From Rhodanobacter sp. PCA2 (GTDB lineage: Bacteria > Pseudomonadota > Gammaproteobacteria > Xanthomonadales > Rhodanobacteraceae), in the NCBI RefSeq assembly GCF_013620825.1, contig NZ_NJIC01000009.1:62743-126742 (forward strand): a stretch of DNA of 64,000 nt. Reading direction: 5' to 3'. A model generated the notes under the pieces. It saw only the letters and a program-made list of their open reading frames with translations, was not told the DNA's origin and ran no database searches. Positions 33,989 through 41,879 of this stretch are shown piece after piece (position 1 is the first letter of the stretch; each line of letters begins with the position of its first letter). Both the position numbers and the translations under genes were made by a program.

Positions 33989-34668
33989 CGCTACTGCGGA
34001 GACTCGCCGCCGAATTCCTCGGCACGGGCGTGTTGCTCGCCGCCGTGGTGGGTTCCGGCATCATGGGCATGGCGATGTCGGGCGGCAACGCAGGCATCGC
34101 CTTGCTGGCGAATGCGGCGGCGACCGCCGGCATCCTGTACGTGCTGATTGCGGTGCTCGGCCCGGTCTCCGGTGCGCACTTCAATCCCGCGGTGACGCTG
34201 GCGCTGCGCGTGCATGGCGCGTTGGGCACGCGTGAAGCCATCGGCTACGTCATTGCGCAATGCGCCGGCGCGATGGCCGGGGTGGTGTTGGCGCATGCGA
34301 TGTTCGGCCAACCGCTGCTGCAACCGGGTGCGCACGCGCGCACGGGCGCCGCGCAATGGCTGAGCGAAGGCGTGGCTACCGCAGGCCTGCTGCTCACGAT
34401 ACTGCTTGGCGCGCGCACCCGGCCCGCGGCGATGCCCGCGCTGGTCGCCAGCTACATCTTCGCCGCGTACTGGTTCACCGCCAGCACCGCGTTCGCGAAT
34501 CCGGCGGTCACGCTGGCCCGCGCGCTGACCCGCACGTTCGCCGGCATCCGGCCGGGCGACGTGCCGGGATTCATGCTGGCGCAGCTGGCCGGAACCGTTG
34601 CCGCGCTGCTGCTCGCGCCGCTGCTGCGCGCTCCGGCCGCCGTCGCGGAATCGCCGCCTGCCGCGTGA
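33985..34668 (+). CDS. MIP-family channel of the ars operon (AqpS-like)
   Basis: A 227-residue aquaglyceroporin with six helices and both half-helix motifs, HFNPAVTLALR and FANPAVTLARAL. The first motif has the preceding sequence GPVSGAH common in MIP channels. In Sinorhizobium meliloti an AqpS channel replaces the ArsB pump: arsenate is reduced by ArsC and arsenite flows out through the channel. The gene order arsR-arsC-channel and the 4-bp overlap with arsC support that role. No ArsB or Acr3 pump is visible here. Confidence 0.87.
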   Translation: MTLLRRLAAEFLGTGVLLAAVVGSGIMGMAMSGGNAGIALLANAAATAGILYVLIAVLGPVSGAHFNPAVTLALRVHGALGTREAIGYVIAQCAGAMAGVVLAHAMFGQPLLQPGAHARTGAAQWLSEGVATAGLLLTILLGARTRPAAMPALVASYIFAAYWFTASTAFANPAVTLARALTRTFAGIRPGDVPGFMLAQLAGTVAALLLAPLLRAPAAVAESPPAA

Positions 34669-34713
34669 GGCCTGCTTCGATGGCCGCCAGCGGGCGGGGC
34701 CGGCTGCGTGGCT

Positions 34714-35124
34714 TCAGGCCTTGCCCACGCCCACCACCGGGATGCCGAACGGGCGGACGTCCAGCCGGTCGGGCAGGCCCATGCCCATGCGCAGGCTGCG
34801 GCCGATGCGTTCGGCGTAGTCCAGCATGGTGGCGGCGTCGTCCGCGTCCAGCATTTCCAGCGTGGTCTCGCGCCACAGCTGCAGCCAGCGCACGAAATGC
34901 TCGGCGCGGATCGCGGGCTGGCCACGGTGCACGGCCATCGGGTTGCCGCGGTAGCTGGCCGCGCGCAGCGCCACCGAGCACCAGAACGAGGTGAGCAGGC
35001 GCTTGTGTTCGGGCCAGTCGTGCACGGCCGCGTTGAAGATGGGACCGATCGCGGGGTCGGCCTGCACCTTGTCGTAGAAGCGGTCGACCAGGGTGGCGAT
35101 GCGGGTTTCGTCCAGCGTGCTCAT
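34714..35124 (-). CDS. Group III truncated hemoglobin
   Basis: A 136-residue truncated globin. RIATLVDRFYDKVQADPAIG, PIFNAAVHDWPEHKRLLTSF and WCSVALRAASYRGNPMAVH contain the group III residues, with the proximal histidine in the AEHFVRWLQLW segment. Its ATG overlaps the stop of ccoS by 4 bp, so it is the last gene of the cco operon. Group III globins may bind O2 or NO; placement with a cbb3 oxidase suggests O2 supply or NO protection of the oxidase, but this is inference. Confidence 0.9.
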   Translation of the reverse strand: MSTLDETRIATLVDRFYDKVQADPAIGPIFNAAVHDWPEHKRLLTSFWCSVALRAASYRGNPMAVHRGQPAIRAEHFVRWLQLWRETTLEMLDADDAATMLDYAERIGRSLRMGMGLPDRLDVRPFGIPVVGVGKA

Positions 35125-35309
35125 GGCGTGTCTGTGCGGTGTTCGGGTGGGGCGGCTGCCGTCCCGGGCGATGGTTCGTCCAGCAATGGCAGGATGCGGG
35201 GCGTGTCGAGGTCGTCGAACTGCTGGTGGTTCACGGCCCAGAAGAACAGCGCCACGCCCACGATCACCACCAGCGCGGTGACGGGGATCAGCACCAGCAG
35301 GATGTTCAT
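35121..35309 (-). CDS. ccoS: cbb3 oxidase assembly protein CcoS
   Basis: A 62-residue single-helix protein: MNILLVLIPVTALVVIVGVA, then FFWAVNHQQFDDLDTPRILP, the diagnostic CcoS motif. CcoS is required for insertion of heme and copper cofactors into the oxidase. It overlaps ccoI upstream and the truncated hemoglobin gene downstream by 4 bp each. Confidence 0.93.
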   Translation of the reverse strand: MNILLVLIPVTALVVIVGVALFFWAVNHQQFDDLDTPRILPLLDEPSPGTAAAPPEHRTDTP

Positions 35310-37534
35310 GCGTGCAGCTCCTGGCGCGGCGCGCCGTGATCGTCGCGGCCGGCGCGCAGCGCGTTCAGCACCACCGCCAGCGAACTGAGCGACATGCCGA
35401 TGCCGGCCAGCCACGGCGGCACGAAACCGAACGCGGCGAACGGCACCGCACACAGATTGTAGACCAGCGACCAGCGCCGGCCCTGCGCCACGATCTGCCG
35501 CACCTCGTTCGCCACGCTGCGGGCGCGGGCGAGGCCGCCGAGCCGGTCGTCCAGCAACAGCAGGTCCGCCTGCGCCTGGGCGAGGCCGGTGCCGCCGCCC
35601 AGCGCGGCGGAGACGTCGGCCGCGGCGAGGACGGGTGCGTCGTTGCTGCCGTCGCCCACCGCCAGCACGCGATGGCCCAGGGCGTGCAGCTCGTGCAGCC
35701 GGGCCAGCTTGTCGTCCGGGCTCTGCCTGGCGCGCCAGTCGCTGATGCCCAGCATGTTCGCCAGCGCGGCCACGCGCTCGGGCGCATCGCCGCTGGCGAT
35801 GCACGGGGCAACGCCTTCGGTGCGCAGCGCGTCCAGCGTGGCCTGTGCGTCGTGGCGCGGCCGCTCGGTCACGCGGAAGGCGGCGATGGCGCCCTCCGCG
35901 TCGGCCAGCAGCAAGGCATCGCGCTGGCGATCGGGGGCCAGCGCATGGCCCAGCGCGAAGTCGGCGCGACCCAGGCGCAGCTCGCGCCCGGCCAGCGTGC
36001 CGCGCAGGCCGGCGCCGGCCACGGCTTCCACGTGATCGGCGTGCGGCAACGGGCCGGATCGGCTGGCGGCGTCGGCCAGCGCCCGTGCCAGCGGATGCGA
36101 GCTTTCGCGGGCCAGCGCGGCGGCCAGCGCCAGCGCTTCCTCGCGGGATGCGCCGCGCAGCGGTTCGACGCCGGCGGGCTCCAGCCGCGGCACGCCCAGG
36201 GTGCCGGTCTTGTCGAACAACGCGGTGTCGACGCGCGCAAGCCGGTCCAGCGCGGCGCCGTCGGTGACCAGCACGCCGTGGCGCGCCAGCGTGGTCAGCG
36301 CGCGGGTGAACGCGGCCGGTGCGGTGAGCGCGAACGCGCACGGGCAGGCCACCACCAGCACCGCGAGCGCGGCGTCGAACGCGCGCGCGGGATCGACCAG
36401 CAGCCAGCCGGCCGTGGTGAGCGCGGTGAGCAGCAGCACGCGGGCCACGAAGCGGGCGATGTCGCGGTCGCTGGCCGTGGCGAAGTTGCGCGCCGCACGC
36501 GCGCGTGCGGCCAGCGCGCCGATGCGCGCCAGCGTGGTGTCCGTGCCGCTGCGTTCCACGCGCAGTGCGATGGGGCCGTCCAGCAGCACGCTGCCCGCCA
36601 CCAGCGCATCGCCGCAGCGGCGCAGCACCGGGCGCGACTCGCCGGTGAGCAAGGCTTCGTCCAGGCGCGCCGAGGCCGATTCCAGCACGCCGTCCGCGGG
36701 CACCGTGTCGCCCTCGGCGACGTGCACGCGATCGCCGCTGCGCAAGGCCAGCGCGGGCACGGTTTCCAGCATGCCGTCGGCGCCGCGGCGCTGGGCCAGC
36801 AGCGGCGCGGCGTCGATCGCGGCGTCGCCCTGCGCGTTGCCGCGGTGGCGCGCGCGCAGTTCCACGTAGCGCGCGACCAGCAGCAGGAACACGAACATGC
36901 TCACCGAATCGAAATAGACCTCGCCGCTGCCGCGCAGCGTGTTGTACGCGCTGGCGAGGAACACCAGCGCCACCGCCAGCGCCACCGGCAGGTGGATGCC
37001 CAGCCGGCGTTCGCGCAGTTCCTGCGCGGCGCCGGTGAAGAACGGCCGCGCGGAATAGGCGACCAGCGGGATGGTGGTGAGGAAGCCCAGCCAGCGGAAC
37101 AGGCCGCGGGTGGTGAAGTCCACGAAGTCGACCGCGCCGATGTAGATCACCAGGGCGTACGCCATCACCTGCATCATGCACATGCCGGCGACCAGCAGGC
37201 GCTTCAGAGCATCGTGCAGTTCGGCGGCGCGGGCGCCGTCGGCATCGTCGTGGGGCAGCGGCTGGGCCGGGCAGCGCAGCGCGGCGCAGCGCTCCACCAG
37301 CGCGTCCAGCGTGAGCCGCTGCGGATCCCACACCACGCGCAGGCGGCGGGCGGCGGGAAGAATGGCGACGCGTTGCACGCCGGGCAGCGCGCGTATCGCC
37401 TGTTCCAGCGCGAGCGCGCGGCGCGGTTCGCCCAGCGCGTCCACGCGCAGCGCCACCTCGCTGCGGCCGTCGCGGCGCGGCCGCAGCACCTGGGCGAGCA
37501 GCAGCGGATGGCCCCAGGCGGCGTGTGCGTTCAT
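35306..37534 (-). CDS. ccoI: Copper-transporting P-type ATPase of the cbb3 operon
   Basis: A 742-residue P1B-type ATPase exporting copper for cbb3 oxidase maturation. The membrane metal site is CPC in VVACPCAFALTAPAAF, the phosphorylation site DKTGTLG, the TGES loop LLTGESRPV and the hinge GDGSNDAPVL. The N-terminal 90 residues have the length and strand pattern of an HMA domain (LEQAIRALPGVQRVAILPAA) but lack a CxxC motif, and the Cys-rich leader found in many CcoI proteins is also missing. It overlaps ccoS and the small membrane protein gene by 4 bp. Confidence 0.93.
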   Translation of the reverse strand: MNAHAAWGHPLLLAQVLRPRRDGRSEVALRVDALGEPRRALALEQAIRALPGVQRVAILPAARRLRVVWDPQRLTLDALVERCAALRCPAQPLPHDDADGARAAELHDALKRLLVAGMCMMQVMAYALVIYIGAVDFVDFTTRGLFRWLGFLTTIPLVAYSARPFFTGAAQELRERRLGIHLPVALAVALVFLASAYNTLRGSGEVYFDSVSMFVFLLLVARYVELRARHRGNAQGDAAIDAAPLLAQRRGADGMLETVPALALRSGDRVHVAEGDTVPADGVLESASARLDEALLTGESRPVLRRCGDALVAGSVLLDGPIALRVERSGTDTTLARIGALAARARAARNFATASDRDIARFVARVLLLTALTTAGWLLVDPARAFDAALAVLVVACPCAFALTAPAAFTRALTTLARHGVLVTDGAALDRLARVDTALFDKTGTLGVPRLEPAGVEPLRGASREEALALAAALARESSHPLARALADAASRSGPLPHADHVEAVAGAGLRGTLAGRELRLGRADFALGHALAPDRQRDALLLADAEGAIAAFRVTERPRHDAQATLDALRTEGVAPCIASGDAPERVAALANMLGISDWRARQSPDDKLARLHELHALGHRVLAVGDGSNDAPVLAAADVSAALGGGTGLAQAQADLLLLDDRLGGLARARSVANEVRQIVAQGRRWSLVYNLCAVPFAAFGFVPPWLAGIGMSLSSLAVVLNALRAGRDDHGAPRQELHA

Positions 37535-37758
37535 CGCGGCCGGGCGGGGGCGTGGCTGCTGCGCGCGGTGGCGGGTACGCCGAACACGGTGTGCGAGGTT
37601 TCCAGCGGGATGTCGGCGCTGCGCGCGCCGGCCACGATGATCCACGCGCAGCCGGCCATCGAGGCGACGAACACCACGACGCCCAGCCACAGGATGGGTT
37701 GCTGGTACCAGTGTCCGCCGGCTTCGCTGTGCGGCGGTTCAGTCCGCGGCGACGGCAT
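37531..37758 (-). CDS. Small single-helix protein at the ccoH/fixH position
   Basis: A 75-residue protein with one membrane helix (WYQQPILWLGVVVFVASMAG). It lies between ccoP and ccoI where CcoH/FixH normally is, but lacks the long periplasmic domain (FixH is about 150 residues). The start codon is inside the end of ccoP (20-bp overlap). It may be a reduced CcoH or an unrelated small subunit; sequence alone does not settle this. Confidence 0.6.
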   Translation of the reverse strand: MPSPRTEPPHSEAGGHWYQQPILWLGVVVFVASMAGCAWIIVAGARSADIPLETSHTVFGVPATARSSHAPARPR

Positions 37759-38650
37759 CGGGATGCGACAGGTGGTAGACATAGGCCGCCAGCACGTGGA
37801 TCTGCTGCTCGCTGAGGCGCTTGTCCCAGTTCGGCATGTGGCCTTGCCGGCCATCGCGGATCGAGGTCTCGATGTCGGCCAGCGTGCCGCCGTGCAGCCA
37901 GATATGGTCGGTGAGGTTGGGTGCGCCCAGCGCCGGGTTGCCCTTGCCGTCGGGGCCGTGGCAGGCCGCGCAGGTGGTCTTGAACATGGGCTCGGCCGCC
38001 GCCGCCATCTTCGCGTCGTGCGGCGAGCCGGACAGGCTCAGCACGTACTGGGCGAGGTTCTTCACGTTCTGTTCGCCCAGGCTGCTCCACGGCGGCATCA
38101 CGCCGTTGCGGCCGTCGTGGATCGAGGTGGCGATGTCCTTGCCGCTGCCGCCGTACAGCCAGTCCTGGTCGGTGAGGTTGGGCGCGCCCAGCTGCACGTT
38201 GCCCTTGCCGCTGCGCTGGTGGCAGGCCGCGCAGTCGTCCTCGAACAGCACCTTGCCGACCTGCTGCGCGGCCGGGTCGCTGGCCAGCTGCTCGGGCGTG
38301 TACAGCTCGAAGCGCTGCATCAGCGGCTCCAGTTTCGCGTCGTTGTCGGCCTGCTGCTGCGCGAGCTGGCCGTGCGAGGTCCAGCCCAGCGTGCCCTTGT
38401 GGTTGCCGAAGCCGGGGTACAGCACGAGGTAGACGAAGGCGGACACGAACATGGCGCCGGAAAACAGGATCCACCACAGCGGCAGCCGCCGCACGCCTTC
38501 GCGCAGCACGCCGTGCGCCCATACGTGGCCGCTGGTGCCGTCGGGCTGCGTGGGGATCTTCGCCAGAGGCCCCCAGAGGAACAGGAAGAACGTGATGCCG
38601 AGGTTCAGCACCACCAGGAACATCACCCACAACGACCAGCCGTTGCTCAT
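37739..38650 (-). CDS. ccoP: cbb3 oxidase diheme subunit CcoP
   Basis: A 303-residue subunit with two helices near the N-terminus (about 8-27 and 58-78) and two c-type heme sites, C140-AAC-H and C227-AAC-H. The start MSNGWSLWVMFLVVLNLGIT is typical of the long-N-terminus CcoP with two helices. The two cytochrome domains share GAPNLTDQDWLYGG and GAPNLTDHIWLHGG, an internal duplication. It passes electrons from the bc1 complex side to CcoO/CcoN. It overlaps ccoQ by 4 bp. Confidence 0.95.
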   Translation of the reverse strand: MSNGWSLWVMFLVVLNLGITFFLFLWGPLAKIPTQPDGTSGHVWAHGVLREGVRRLPLWWILFSGAMFVSAFVYLVLYPGFGNHKGTLGWTSHGQLAQQQADNDAKLEPLMQRFELYTPEQLASDPAAQQVGKVLFEDDCAACHQRSGKGNVQLGAPNLTDQDWLYGGSGKDIATSIHDGRNGVMPPWSSLGEQNVKNLAQYVLSLSGSPHDAKMAAAAEPMFKTTCAACHGPDGKGNPALGAPNLTDHIWLHGGTLADIETSIRDGRQGHMPNWDKRLSEQQIHVLAAYVYHLSHPDAVAAD

Positions 38651-38829
38651 CGCACTTTCTCCTGCACAGCGGCGTCGACGGGGAGATCCTCGTCCTGCAT
38701 CGGCAATTGCGCCATCCGGTCGAACGTCGGCTTGTGGTATCTGCGCCAGGCCCAGAACCAGATGCCGATGAAGCTCAGCATCATCAGCACGATCATCACG
38801 CCGGCGAGGTGGCCCCAGAACGGACTCAT
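38647..38829 (-). CDS. ccoQ: cbb3 oxidase subunit CcoQ
   Basis: A 60-residue protein with one helix: GHLAGVMIVLMMLSFIGIWF followed by WAWRRYHKPTFDRMAQLPMQ. The WAWRRxxKxxF motif after the helix is the CcoQ signature. CcoQ stabilises the oxidase complex. Overlaps of 4 bp join it to ccoO and ccoP. Confidence 0.9.
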   Translation of the reverse strand: MSPFWGHLAGVMIVLMMLSFIGIWFWAWRRYHKPTFDRMAQLPMQDEDLPVDAAVQEKVR

Positions 38830-39482
38830 GGCGCACCCCCGTCGCTGGCCGGCGCGGCGACCGGCTTGTTGTCGGGCTCGTTGTCGATGCCCAGGCCCTG
38901 CAGGTAGGCGATCAGCGCGTCCAGCTCGGTCTTGCCCTTGACGGCCTCGGGCGCGGCGGCGATCTCGGCGTCGCTGTAGGGGTCGCCCAGCTTGCGCAGC
39001 ACGCGCATGCGCGCCTGGATGTCGGCGCCGTCGATGCCGGCCTTCGCCAGCCACGGATAGCCGGGCATGTTGGATTGCGGCACCACGCTGCGCGGGTTCA
39101 TCAGGTGCATGCGCTGCCAGTCGTCGGAATACTTGCCGCCCACGCGGGCGAGGTCCGGGCCGGTGCGCTTGGAGCCCCACTGGAACGGCCGGTCGTAGAC
39201 CGACTCCTCCGCGGTGGAGTAGTGGCCGTAGCGCTGGGTCTCGAAGCGCAGCGCGCGGATCATCTGCGAGTGGCAGAGGTAGCAGCCCTCGCGCACGTAG
39301 ATGTCCTTGCCAGCCAGTCGCAGCGGGTCGTACGGGTGCACGTTCGCCGGCGCCTTGAGCGAATGCGCTTCCACGAACAGCGGGGTGATCTCGGCGAGTC
39401 CGCCCAGCGAGACCATGATCGCGATGCCGATGCCGAGCAGGCCGGCGTGCTTCTCGATGGCTTCGAAATGTCTATAGGCCAT
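38826..39482 (-). CDS. ccoO: cbb3 oxidase monoheme subunit CcoO
   Basis: A 218-residue membrane-anchored cytochrome c. One N-terminal helix (LLGIGIAIMVSLGGLAEITP) precedes the heme site C67-YLC-H71 in YVREGCYLCHSQM, and the axial methionine is likely in VVPQSNMPGYPWL. RFETQRYGHYSTAEESVYDR is diagnostic. It relays electrons to CcoN. Confidence 0.95.
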   Translation of the reverse strand: MAYRHFEAIEKHAGLLGIGIAIMVSLGGLAEITPLFVEAHSLKAPANVHPYDPLRLAGKDIYVREGCYLCHSQMIRALRFETQRYGHYSTAEESVYDRPFQWGSKRTGPDLARVGGKYSDDWQRMHLMNPRSVVPQSNMPGYPWLAKAGIDGADIQARMRVLRKLGDPYSDAEIAAAPEAVKGKTELDALIAYLQGLGIDNEPDNKPVAAPASDGGAP

Positions 39483-39596
39483 GGTGTGAGCTCTACCTGA
39501 GGAGTGCGGCCATGGATGGCCGCGGTTGGACTGGCTGGAGCGAACGACCTTCCCTTGGCGGGAGCCCGGTCGTAGCGGCGATCACGGACGAGCGCA

Positions 39597-41060
39597 TCAG
39601 TGCGCGGCCAACGGCGCCGGGATCTGGTGCTGTTCCGGATCCGGGATCGGCACCGGGATGGGCTTGATGATGCGGGCGCGGGCGTCGGCGGCGGTGTGCC
39701 ACAGGTTCCACGCCATCACCCACATGCCGGTGAGGATCAGCACGCCGCCCAGCCAGCGGATCAGGTACATGGGCTTGATCGCGATCAGGCTGTCGAGGAA
39801 GCCGTACTTCAGCGAGCCGTCGGGCAGCGTGGCGCGCCACATCTCGCCCTCGGTGACGCCGGCGGTCCACATCGCGCCCACGTAGAACAGCGTGCCCAGC
39901 ATGTGCAGCCAGAAATGCAGGTTCATGCCGCGCACCGAATGCATCGCCGGGCGGCCCAGCGCGCGCGGCGCCATCGCGTACAGCGAACCGATGGTGATCA
40001 TCGCGACCCAGCCCAGCGAGCCGGAATGCACGTGGGCGATCGTCCAGTCGGTGTAGTGCGACAGCGAATTCACCGTCTTCACCGCCATCATCGAGCCTTC
40101 GAACGTGGCGGCGGCGTAGAACACCAGCGACATCACCATGAACTTCACCGCCGGGTCGGTCTTCAGCTTGTGCCAGGAGCCGTTGAAGGTGAGCAGGCCG
40201 TTCGCTGCCGAACCCCAGCTCGGCATCAGCAGCACCAGCGAGAACGCCATGCCCACCGACTGCACCCAGTCGGGCAGCGCGGTGTACATCAGGTGGTGCG
40301 AGCCGGCCCACATGTAGACCGAGATCAGCGCCCAGAAATTGACGATGGAAAAGCGGTAGCTCCACAGCGGCTGCTGCGCCTGGCGCGGCACGAAGTAGTA
40401 CATCATCCCGAGGAAGCCGGCGGTGAGGAAGAACGCCACCGCGTTGTGGCCGTACCACCACTGCACCATCGCGTCGACCGTGCCGGAGTAGATCGGGTAG
40501 GACTTGGTCCAGGACACCGGCAGCGACAGGTGGTTGACCACGTGCAGCAGGCCCACCGCGATGATGAACGCGCCGTAGTACCAGTTCGCCACGTAGATGT
40601 GCTTGATGCGCCGGCGCGCCACCGAGCCGAAGAACACCACGCCGAAGCACACCCACACCACCGCGGTGAACAGCGCGACCCACCATTCCGGCTCGGCGTA
40701 TTCCTTGCTCGTGGTGAGGCCCAGCGGCATCGACACCATCGCCAGCACGCAGATGATCTGCCAGCCCCAGAACGTGAAGCCGGCCAGCTTGCCGAACGCC
40801 AGCCGCGCGTGGCCGGTACGCTGCACCACGTAGTAGCAGGTGCCCATCAGCGCCGAGCCGCCGAACGCAAAGATCACGCCAAAGGTGTGGTCGGGACGCA
40901 GCCGGCTGAAGGTGATCCAGGGCAGGTCGAAATTCAGCGCGGGCCACATCAGTTCGGCCGCGATGTACACGCCCACGGACATGCCGATGATGCCCCAGAC
41001 GGCGGCGGCAAGCAGGAACTGGCGGACGACCTTGTCGTTGTAGAACTCGGTGTTGGGCAT
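39597..41060 (-). CDS. ccoN: cbb3 oxidase catalytic subunit CcoN
   Basis: A 487-residue heme-copper oxidase with about 12 helices. Ligand histidines are visible in [36 protein letters not shown] and [14 protein letters not shown]. The start [20 protein letters not shown] is chosen because it lines up with known CcoN proteins; a longer frame from 41087 adds nine residues. It is the high-affinity terminal oxidase for microaerobic respiration. The operon continues ccoO-Q-P after a 114-bp gap, and an FNR-like box precedes it. Confidence 0.96.
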   Translation of the reverse strand: MPNTEFYNDKVVRQFLLAAAVWGIIGMSVGVYIAAELMWPALNFDLPWITFSRLRPDHTFGVIFAFGGSALMGTCYYVVQRTGHARLAFGKLAGFTFWGWQIICVLAMVSMPLGLTTSKEYAEPEWWVALFTAVVWVCFGVVFFGSVARRRIKHIYVANWYYGAFIIAVGLLHVVNHLSLPVSWTKSYPIYSGTVDAMVQWWYGHNAVAFFLTAGFLGMMYYFVPRQAQQPLWSYRFSIVNFWALISVYMWAGSHHLMYTALPDWVQSVGMAFSLVLLMPSWGSAANGLLTFNGSWHKLKTDPAVKFMVMSLVFYAAATFEGSMMAVKTVNSLSHYTDWTIAHVHSGSLGWVAMITIGSLYAMAPRALGRPAMHSVRGMNLHFWLHMLGTLFYVGAMWTAGVTEGEMWRATLPDGSLKYGFLDSLIAIKPMYLIRWLGGVLILTGMWVMAWNLWHTAADARARIIKPIPVPIPDPEQHQIPAPLAAH

Positions 41061-41112
41061 GGGCGTCCCCGGTTTTGGAGGGTGCATTTTCGCGGGCGCG
41101 CGTGCGTCCGCG

Positions 41113-41126
41113 ATGATCCAGATCAG
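41113..41126 (-). promoter_or_regulatory. FNR-like box for ccoN
   Basis: ATGATCCAGATCAG (plus strand) matches TTGAT-N4-ATCAA at the TGATC/GATCA core. Its centre is 59 bp before the ccoN ATG; a class II start 41 bp downstream would give an 18-nt leader. It is one of two boxes in the 180-bp divergent ccoN-fdxA region. Confidence 0.7.
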
Positions 41127-41160
41127 GTGGATGCGGCAATATGCCCCTGGTTACGGCCCC

Positions 41161-41174
41161 CTGATCCAGGTCAT
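41161..41174 (+). promoter_or_regulatory. FNR-like box for fdxA
   Basis: CTGATCCAGGTCAT resembles the FNR consensus, with the TGAT and GTCA half-sites intact. Its centre lies 73 bp before the fdxA ATG. A class II promoter would start near 41209 and leave a leader of about 32 nt. Confidence 0.62.
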
Positions 41175-41240
41175 GGCCGTGGCGGCGCGAGCGCACGACG
41201 ATGGCGGGCAGCGCTCAACGTCCGGCGGAACCGTATCCCC

Positions 41241-41564
41241 ATGACGCATGTTGTTACCGAGAACTGCATCAATTGCAAGCACACGGATTGCGTCGAGGTG
41301 TGCCCGGTAGATTGTTTCCACGCAGGGCCCAATTTCCTGGTGATCGATCCCGACGAATGCATCGACTGCACGCTGTGCGTGGACGAGTGTCCGGTGGACG
41401 CGATCTTCCCCGAGCTGGACGTGCCCGCCGGGCAGGAGGGCTTCCTCGCGCTCAACGCCGAACTGGCGCGCGAATGGCCGGTGCTGGCGAACAAGATTCC
41501 CGCAATGGAAGACGCGGCGGAATGGAACGGCGTGCCCGACAAACTGCCATTGCTCAAGCGTTGA
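41241..41564 (+). CDS. fdxA: 7Fe ferredoxin FdxA
   Basis: A 107-residue ferredoxin with one [3Fe-4S] and one [4Fe-4S] cluster. Cysteines lie at 9, 12, 17, 21, 25, 40, 43, 46 and 50 in [20 protein letters not shown] and the following repeat [20 protein letters not shown]. The C-terminal extension ([14 protein letters not shown]) is usual for FdxA. In Pseudomonas fdxA is ANR-regulated, which agrees with the box upstream. Fpr, encoded in the same window, is a possible redox partner. Confidence 0.95.
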   Translation: MTHVVTENCINCKHTDCVEVCPVDCFHAGPNFLVIDPDECIDCTLCVDECPVDAIFPELDVPAGQEGFLALNAELAREWPVLANKIPAMEDAAEWNGVPDKLPLLKR

Positions 41565-41879
41565 CGAGGCGCGGGGTGGTGGGTTTCGGGGCGGCCCGCG
41601 CAAGTCGATCGACGGCCTGATCTGCGGCAGCGCAAAGCCGCCTGCAATGCATGCATCAGTGAAGTCTCGATGCACTGGTGAAGTGCCGTGCGAGAACCAT
41701 TTTTCGTGAGCGCCGAATGGGTTTCGCCGCCACCGCGAAGCCGCTATGGTTGCCGCCATGCGGCCCGGCGAGGGGACGCCGCCAGTTGTTCGTGCCAGAA
41801 GCCCGGGCTTGCGGGTGACTGTCCGCAGGCTCGTTTTCCGCAGGTCGGCCGCGTGCCGTCCACCCAGGGGAGAACGCCG
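41565..41879 (+). other. 315-bp intergenic region before the NO reductase gene
   Basis: No gene is seen. The region should hold the NO reductase promoter. A 10-bp palindrome ATGCATGCAT lies at 41647-41656, and the heptamer GTGAAGT occurs twice, 15-20 bp further on. A half-matching FNR-like sequence (CTGATCTGCGGCAG, 41617-41630) is too weak to count. No clear sigma-54 or NsrR site was found. Confidence 0.4.

Noticed and set aside
35121-38630. Minus-strand frame of 1169 codons running across ccoI, ccoP and ccoS
   Set aside because: Only its last part is real (ccoS); the rest is an off-frame reading of ccoP and ccoI with low-complexity sequence.
41617-41630. FNR-like sequence CTGATCTGCGGCAG before the NO reductase gene
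   Set aside because: The right half-site does not match; too weak compared with the three boxes reported.
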